From the NCBI RefSeq assembly GCF_017901155.1, contig NZ_CP072800.1, positions 957,283 to 1,021,282 on the forward strand: DNA of 64,000 nt. The letters are read 5' to 3'. Source of the DNA: Candidatus Thiothrix anitrata (GTDB taxonomy: Bacteria; Pseudomonadota; Gammaproteobacteria; Thiotrichales; Thiotrichaceae). The notes beneath the pieces are model-generated. The model saw only the letters and a list, made by a program, of their open reading frames with translations. It was not told the DNA's origin and did no database searches. This document shows positions 58,483 to 64,000 of the stretch, piece after piece. The position numbers and the translations under genes were made by a program. Positions within the stretch are counted from its first letter, which is position 1. Each line of letters opens with the position of its first letter.

Positions 58483-59163
58483 ATGAAAGTTGCCATTGCT
58501 GTTTTCGTGAAAACCCCCGACCTGTCACCGGTCAAGACCCGGCTGGCAGCCACTTTGGGGCGGGTGCAAGCCGACACTTTTTTTCAGTTGGCGAAAGCGG
58601 CGAATGAAGCGTTGTTGGCGCAGGCAGTACCCGATTTTGCGGCGCAGGGGATCAGCTTATCCGCTTATTGGGCAGTCGGTGAACAGCAGGGACTGGCGCA
58701 TCCGCTGTGGCAAAGCCGTTTCATGCAACGCTTACATACCGGTGAGGGTGGGCTGGGTGAGCGTATGCATCAGGTGTACAGCACACTGTTACACACGCAT
58801 GATGCGGTGCTGTTGGTGGGGATGGATAGCCCACAGAATTCGGTGAGTAATTTGCGGGATGCCGCACAATGCTTGTGCCAACCGCAGTGCTTAGTGATTG
58901 GGCCAGCACGGGATGGTGGCTTTTATTTGTTTGGTGGCAATACGCCCGTGCCACTTAGCCGCTGGACAGCCGTGCAATACGGTCAGGACGACACGTTGCA
59001 ACAGTGGGTAGCGGCATTGCACGGTTATGACATCCATTACTTGAATGCCATGACCGATGTGGATACCGAAGCTAATCTGCACCCGATGGTGGCTGAGATG
59101 CAGGGCGAGTTATTGCCGGAGCAGTTGGCGTTGCTGGCGTTTGTGCAAGGCTTATCACGCTAG
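58483..59163 (+). CDS. TIGR04282-type glycosyltransferase (DUF2064)
   Basis: A 226-residue nucleotidyltransferase-fold glycosyltransferase. The N-terminus MKVAIAVFVKTPDLSPVKTRLA is the DUF2064/TIGR04282 start, and LLVGMDSPQ plus GPARDGGFYLFG supply the active-site blocks. It normally works with the TIGR04283 enzyme. A family B repeat separates it from the upstream partner. It is the last gene of the set. Confidence 0.87.
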   Translation: MKVAIAVFVKTPDLSPVKTRLAATLGRVQADTFFQLAKAANEALLAQAVPDFAAQGISLSAYWAVGEQQGLAHPLWQSRFMQRLHTGEGGLGERMHQVYSTLLHTHDAVLLVGMDSPQNSVSNLRDAAQCLCQPQCLVIGPARDGGFYLFGGNTPVPLSRWTAVQYGQDDTLQQWVAALHGYDIHYLNAMTDVDTEANLHPMVAEMQGELLPEQLALLAFVQGLSR

Positions 59164-59207
59164 GCGATGGCAGTGAGTTGACGGTTAAGTGTCGATTGCA
59201 AATATGT

Positions 59208-60299
59208 TTACGTCAGTTTATCCAGCTCACGCTGCAATTCTTGCTGCAATTGTTCTTCTGTCGGTAAGTGCAGTTGGTAGCGACTGGCGAAGATTTGCTG
59301 GTTGTGATCGCCTAATACATAGCGCACCACAGCATCATTTTTCTCACTGCACAGAATCAAGCCAATCGTGGGGTTGTCATCCGCGTTGGCAATGTCGTGG
59401 TCGTAATAATTCACATAGAGCTGCATCTGCCCTAAGTCTGCATGATTTAACTTGCCCAGTTTCAGGTCAATAACGACGTAACATTTCAGTTTGACGTGGT
59501 AAAACACCATATCGGGGTAGAAATGGTCGCCATCCAGCGTTAGGCGTACTTGCCGCCCGACGAAGGCAAAACCGCTGCCGAGTTCCAGCAAGAAATTCTG
59601 CAATTGCGACAACAAGGCTTGTTCCAGTTGGCTTTCCTGCCATTGGTGGGCTTCGGGTAAGTCGAGAAATTCCAGCACATACGGGTCTTTGATTACATCG
59701 AGTGGGCGGGTGGCAAGCAAGCCTTGATTCGCCAGTTGCATGACTCCTTCTTTGTCACGGCTTTTGAGTAAGCGATCGAACAGTAGGGAGCTGATTTGGC
59801 GTTCCAGTTGCCGTGCTGACCAACCGTTACGGATGGTTTCGATTTCATAAAACTGGCGGGCTTCCTGACGTTCAACTTTGATAAGGGTACGGTAGTGAGT
59901 CCAAGATAACCCGCCATGTAATTGCCCCGGTTGCCAGTCGGTCGTATTGATTACTGGCAATTGGTCACGCAGTGCGTGACTTTTTCCGAGTAAGTCGGGA
60001 TAAGTGAGAAAAAACAACCGCATGTATTTCAGGGAGGACTCTGAAAACCCGCTGCCGTATTCGTCCGTCAGTTGTTGGGAGAGGGATTTCAACAGGGCTT
60101 TGCCATAGGTTGCCCGCTGTTCGCCGCCCTGTTCGGCTTCGACAATCTGCTTGCCGATTAGCCAGTTGGCGCACACATGAGCCGAGTTAACGGAACGGAT
60201 GGCTTGTTGGCGTGAGGCTTCCCAAATGTCACGGATACGCGCCATCAAATCGGTGTCAGGAATGGTCGTGGTTTGTACTGGGTGGTTTTGCTTATCCAT
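59208..60299 (-). CDS. DUF1016/YhcG-type PDDEXK nuclease
   Basis: A 363-residue protein. The N-terminal DUF1016_N domain (about 15-170) includes YGKALLKSLSQQLTDEYGSGFSESSLKYMRLFF; the C-terminal PD-(D/E)xK fold has DMVFYHVKLKCYVVIDLKLGKLNHADLGQMQLYVNYY. It resembles E. coli YhcG, a Holliday-junction-related nuclease family found with restriction systems. It lies downstream of hsdR on the same strand and probably belongs to this second restriction locus. Confidence 0.88.
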   Translation of the reverse strand: MDKQNHPVQTTTIPDTDLMARIRDIWEASRQQAIRSVNSAHVCANWLIGKQIVEAEQGGEQRATYGKALLKSLSQQLTDEYGSGFSESSLKYMRLFFLTYPDLLGKSHALRDQLPVINTTDWQPGQLHGGLSWTHYRTLIKVERQEARQFYEIETIRNGWSARQLERQISSLLFDRLLKSRDKEGVMQLANQGLLATRPLDVIKDPYVLEFLDLPEAHQWQESQLEQALLSQLQNFLLELGSGFAFVGRQVRLTLDGDHFYPDMVFYHVKLKCYVVIDLKLGKLNHADLGQMQLYVNYYDHDIANADDNPTIGLILCSEKNDAVVRYVLGDHNQQIFASRYQLHLPTEEQLQQELQRELDKLT

Positions 60300-60407
60300 G
60301 TCATGCCTCTGCTGTTTCGGAATACAGGTTTTTTTGTGCCTTCACATACCTTTTGAACAACAAGTTATCCTCAGAATCAGGGCTAAGCAAGGAAATTAGA
60401 ATAGCGC

Positions 60408-63400
60408 TTAACCTGCCGCCGCCCACTTCTGACCATTAGCCGCTAGTGTTAGCGTCAGTTGGTACACGTTATCGCATTTTTCCTTAAACAGCAGGCGGTC
60501 GTAACTGGGGGGAAGATCGTTGTCTAGCACATTTTCAATGGTGGACTTAACCGTTAATTGCGTTTGGGTATCCTCCCACCAGCGATTCACCAACACTTTG
60601 GGCTGCTCATCCACTAAACGCTGTAATAAGTGTTTAGCGGCTGATTTTACGGCTTGTTCTTCCGCTTGAGTCATTTTTTCTTTGCGCAATAAGTCGTATA
60701 GCTCCAGCTCATCTTGACTCAGACCTTCGCGTAGATGACGCTGCTCCTCTTCTTGTAAGGCTTGAATAAAAACTACTAGCTCCTCAAAGTAATTTTCTGT
60801 TGACGATGCACCGGAATTATAACGCTCGATAATCGACTGTAAACGGGTAGCAAAATCGGCGCGTTGGCTGTTTTCAGCCAGCATTTGTTGCAGTTTCTTT
60901 TCTAAAAAAGCACGCATATCGCTAATCTCAATATGCTTATAAGGGGTTTCCTTAAATTCCTCACGCAGCGAGTCAAAGTCAATTTTGCTTAAATCCCACG
61001 TTTTGCCACGCTGGATAAATTGGTATTCTGCCTGAAACTCGCGTGCCTTTAGGCTTTCATCCTCATCCACCAAAATGCTCTGATCCAGTAAGGTACTCAC
61101 TTTAGGGTCAATCACTGACAAATCAATCTCGACAATTTTTCCTTCCAGTACCCCGCGCAAGTAGCGAATAGCCGCAATGTCTTCGCGATAACCGCGTTCG
61201 TGTATTTCAGGTTTACAGGCAGCGTATAAAGACGAGACGGTATTTTCATAAACATTGAAGCTTTTGCGCCAGGTTTCGTTACTGAGCAAGTGATCGGCAA
61301 ATGCAGTGAAATGTTCTAACTGTTTAAAGGTATCCCCTGTTTGGAAGACTTTGGTGAAGTCGATCCCAATGTCAGCACAAAACGTCACCGTTTGCACGAC
61401 AGCCTCATTCAGCAAGACAAACAATTGATCTTTATTTTGCACCGTGGCACTGCTGTCATCGTCACTATCGCCCTGACCATACGCTTTAAGGGCTTTTTTC
61501 ATATTCCGAAACACATTGTAATAGTCGATAATTTCGCCATTACACTTTTCCACTAACTCACCATTAAGAGCGCTAATACGGTAATCGGTGACGCGATTAG
61601 CACGGGCAATGGTTTGCATTAAGGTGTGACCTTTCATGGGTTTATCCAAATACAAGGTTGACACGGTGGGCGCATCAAAGCCGGTGAGCCACATGGCACA
61701 CACAAACACGAGTTGTAAGGGATGCTCTGGGTCTTTGAAATTATGTTCAATATCGTGACCGGCTGCATCAATACGATTTAAACGCTCGATATGGGGCTTC
61801 AGGCTTAAACCGAGTTTTTGAAACTTATCTTCATCAGCACTAGGGTCACTAATGACTACCGCCATTTCCACCCCTTCCATAAACTTAATCAGGCGCTTGG
61901 TATTTTGTTTTTCGACATCATTGGGGGAATGCGCTAAGGTTTTGCGTAAGCGCTTCATTTCCTCCTGCCATTCCTGCTGCACTTTTTCATGCATTTTGAC
62001 GGCGGTGAATTTATCCACGCTAATCACCATCGCTTTACCTAAATAGCCACGGCGCGGAAAGTGATACACAATGTCTTTGGCAATGGTGGTTAAACGATCA
62101 TCCCGCTTAATCACTTCGAGTTCAGTGGAATATTTACGCTCTAACTTTTCGCGCTGGGCATCCGTTAGCTCCTCATCTTCCAGCAATTGGCAAAACTCTT
62201 CATTGAGTTCATCTTTGAGAATTAAAACCTTGGGCACACGCTTTTCATAAAACAGCGGCACGGTTGCCCTATCTTCCATCGCCTGCTGAAAGTTATATTC
62301 CGACACATAGCTGCCAAACCATTTATTGGTTTTGCGTTGTTGGGTGGCACGATCCCGTTGCAATAAAGGTGTGCCGGTAAACGCCATAAAATGAGCGCCT
62401 TGCAAGCCTGCTTTCATGTTTTCGGCTAAGTCTTCGTATTGGCTACGGTGCGCTTCATCAATCATCACAATGATCTCGCGCCCTTCTTTTTCAGGGTCAA
62501 ATAAGCGCGGGTAGTGTTTGCCTTTGGGATAATGAAACTTTTGAATCAGGGTAAAAATCAACTTCTTGTTTTGCCCGATATACTCACGCAACTGCTCGGC
62601 ACTCTGTGGCATCGCTTTGTCTTTGTCATGCAAAACGCCTGCTTTCAGAAAGTTACGGTAAATTTGCTTATTTAAGTCTTGGCGGTCGGTGACAATCACA
62701 AAGCTAAAGTTGCCAGTGACTTTGCGTAAAATTTTACGCACATAAAACACCATTGAATAGCTTTTGCCTGAGCCTTGGGTATGCCAGAAAACGCCTAGCT
62801 GGTGATTATTCTGCTCGCGCTCTAAAAAGCGTTGATACGCATTATTCACCCCTAAAAACTGGTGATTTTGCGCAATGATCTTGATTTTATCCTGCTCAAA
62901 CAGAATAAAGTTTTCCACATAATCCAGTAAGCGCTGCGGCTCGGCTAAGCCTTCAATCGCGTATTGAATCGAAATGCCTTGAGCTTCTATCGCCTCACGG
63001 TCAACCACTTGCTTCTCATCGGTGGGGCGTAGCCATTGAAAGAAATATTCCCAGCCCGCATTAAAAGCCCCCACACGGGTGTTAATGCCATTGGATAATA
63101 AGCAAAACGCATTCGCTTGAAAGAGTTGGGGGATGTCGTGAATATACTCTTGTAGGTTGATGTCAAACGCATTTTTCAAGGCGATATTGGAGTTTTTGAG
63201 TTCAATAAACACCAGCGGCAAGCCATTCACATACAAAATCACATCAGGGCGGCGGTACTGTGCTTTGGGCGCAGCGGCGGTGGATTTAATCCACAATTGG
63301 GAAACGGCGAGGAATTGGTTGTGTCGTGGCTGTTTGAGGTTAATCAGTGTGAGGGTTTCGTGCTGTTTTTTGCCTTGGGGATTGTCAAATTCGACGGGTA

Positions 63401-63710
63401 TGCCTTCGCGGATTTGCTGATAGAGGCTTTGGTTGTGCTTGAATAGGGTGGTGGTTTGTTGGGTGGTGCGTGCCAGTAGTTTGTCGATTTCTTGTTGGAT
63501 AATATTGCGGGGGATTTGTGGATTCAGGGTTTCGCAGGCGTTTTGTAGGCGCTTGGCGAGTATGACGTGGCGTTTGTCGCTGCGTTCGCTGCCGTCGTTG
63601 AGTTGTTCTGGGTTGGCGGTGTAGGCGTTGAGCAATTCGTAGCCGTAATTCTGCTGGAGTTTTTGCAGCAAGCTTTGTTCGATCTGGTCTTCGGAGATGA
63701 AATTCGCCAT
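60408..63710 (-). CDS. hsdR: Type I restriction endonuclease subunit, HsdR (second system)
   Basis: A 1100-residue HsdR unrelated in detail to the one at 28930. The N-terminal nuclease part has VILYVNGLPLVFIELKN; the helicase has Walker A HTQGSGKSYS near residue 313, DEAHRSQYEDLA near 415, and FVCAMWLTGFDAP with TIARANRV later. The C-terminal part is helical. More AT-rich than much of the window. HsdS lies upstream (partial) and the DUF1016 gene downstream; hsdM must be outside the window. Confidence 0.93.
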   Translation of the reverse strand: MANFISEDQIEQSLLQKLQQNYGYELLNAYTANPEQLNDGSERSDKRHVILAKRLQNACETLNPQIPRNIIQQEIDKLLARTTQQTTTLFKHNQSLYQQIREGIPVEFDNPQGKKQHETLTLINLKQPRHNQFLAVSQLWIKSTAAAPKAQYRRPDVILYVNGLPLVFIELKNSNIALKNAFDINLQEYIHDIPQLFQANAFCLLSNGINTRVGAFNAGWEYFFQWLRPTDEKQVVDREAIEAQGISIQYAIEGLAEPQRLLDYVENFILFEQDKIKIIAQNHQFLGVNNAYQRFLEREQNNHQLGVFWHTQGSGKSYSMVFYVRKILRKVTGNFSFVIVTDRQDLNKQIYRNFLKAGVLHDKDKAMPQSAEQLREYIGQNKKLIFTLIQKFHYPKGKHYPRLFDPEKEGREIIVMIDEAHRSQYEDLAENMKAGLQGAHFMAFTGTPLLQRDRATQQRKTNKWFGSYVSEYNFQQAMEDRATVPLFYEKRVPKVLILKDELNEEFCQLLEDEELTDAQREKLERKYSTELEVIKRDDRLTTIAKDIVYHFPRRGYLGKAMVISVDKFTAVKMHEKVQQEWQEEMKRLRKTLAHSPNDVEKQNTKRLIKFMEGVEMAVVISDPSADEDKFQKLGLSLKPHIERLNRIDAAGHDIEHNFKDPEHPLQLVFVCAMWLTGFDAPTVSTLYLDKPMKGHTLMQTIARANRVTDYRISALNGELVEKCNGEIIDYYNVFRNMKKALKAYGQGDSDDDSSATVQNKDQLFVLLNEAVVQTVTFCADIGIDFTKVFQTGDTFKQLEHFTAFADHLLSNETWRKSFNVYENTVSSLYAACKPEIHERGYREDIAAIRYLRGVLEGKIVEIDLSVIDPKVSTLLDQSILVDEDESLKAREFQAEYQFIQRGKTWDLSKIDFDSLREEFKETPYKHIEISDMRAFLEKKLQQMLAENSQRADFATRLQSIIERYNSGASSTENYFEELVVFIQALQEEEQRHLREGLSQDELELYDLLRKEKMTQAEEQAVKSAAKHLLQRLVDEQPKVLVNRWWEDTQTQLTVKSTIENVLDNDLPPSYDRLLFKEKCDNVYQLTLTLAANGQKWAAAG

Positions 63711-63773
63711 GTGGATGCCCTGATTTGCACGATGTTTGATTTTAACGCAAATCAGGGTGGTAATTCATGGTTT

Positions 63774-64000
63774 TTATGCCAGTTTTTGCGGAGTTGGCGG
63801 TGTTTGGATGTCGAGTTGATCAACAGGCAGTTTTCCCGAAATTAAACGAGGAAGCAGCATGTTTTTCGTTTTAGCTAAGTTCTTATTAGCATCAAACAAT
63901 GAAGCAATTTGCTTATCTATTTTTTGTGCGTAATTTTCAAATTCATTGATTAAATCAGCTTGTGGTAAAAGTAAAGAAAACTTTAGCAGTTCATCTTTGC
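63774..64000 (-). CDS. hsdS: HsdS specificity subunit, C-terminal end (5' part outside window)
   Basis: The minus strand from the window edge to a TAA at 63774 reads about 75 residues, including the conserved HsdS helix (KNLAKTKNMLLPRLISGKL) and a Pro/Thr tail. It ends 64 bases before the hsdR start, so both are in one operon. Only the last conserved helix is visible; recognition domains lie outside the window. Confidence 0.85.
   Translation of the reverse strand, partial: KDELLKFSLLLPQADLINEFENYAQKIDKQIASLFDANKNLAKTKNMLLPRLISGKLPVDQLDIQTPPTPQKLA

Noticed and set aside
1-64000. CRISPR arrays, tRNA, rRNA and insertion sequences
   Set aside because: No regularly spaced repeats, cloverleaf-type sequences, rRNA motifs or transposase genes were recognised anywhere in the window.

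Overview
The window looks like a chromosome segment of a sulfur-oxidising gammaproteobacterium, most like Thiothrix and its relatives. That is inference from gene content and protein character, not a database match. Moderately GC-rich, densely packed genes, many ATGA start/stop overlaps, a sulfur theme (persulfide dioxygenase-like hydrolase, ArsR-rhodanese fusion, periplasmic double rhodanese, a second rhodanese, DsrC/TusE-like protein, SulP) and a heavy defence/toxin-antitoxin load all fit. No tRNA, rRNA or CRISPR array was seen.

Layout. 1-4.5 kb: end of a sensor kinase, an OmpR/KdpE-type regulator, then TrkH, TrkA and a second TrkH/KtrB (potassium uptake). 4.5-7.3 kb: an ArsR-rhodanese plus MBL operon divergent from an MFS transporter, with a clear palindromic operator near the regulator start. 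7.3-22.5 kb: a MoxR-DUF58-DUF4381-BatA-BatB-BatC-BatD operon interrupted twice: by a MazEF-like pair plus HipBA after moxR, and by a minus-strand Wadjet (JetCBAD/MksBEFG) system plus VapBC between batB and batC. 22.6-23.9 kb: secreted thiosulfate-sulfurtransferase-like protein and a small CC-tailed protein.

24-38 kb is a defence island: type I restriction-modification (hsdM, hsdS, RhuM-Fic, hsdR), a DUF4143 ATPase, an ArsP-like permease with a small thioredoxin, a receiver-less NarL-type regulator, an AAA ATPase/DUF4276 pair, a degraded AAA-ATPase, and a Phd-UPF0175/DUF3368 toxin-antitoxin pair. 38.3-49.5 kb: a methyltransferase with an amber codon near its start, rhodanese-ChrA-DUF4395, a DsrC-like/TDT transporter operon divergent from a LysR gene, a TetR-controlled MacAB-like ABC operon, and a second TDT copy flanked by a decayed LysR remnant and a Fic remnant. 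49.5-59.2 kb: SulP plus universal stress protein, an ECF sigma/anti-sigma pair, then a five-gene set (DUF3047, TVP38-disulfide reductase fusion, ArsS-like radical SAM, two glycosyltransferases). The sigma operon and the five-gene set share a matching promoter-like motif. 59.2-64 kb: a second type I restriction locus (DUF1016 nuclease, hsdR, end of hsdS).

Three families of palindromic elements are scattered through the window. Several lie in-frame inside genes (MFS transporter, DUF4381 protein, BatA, BatD, and four sites in HsdR), so they have been accommodated as protein sequence.
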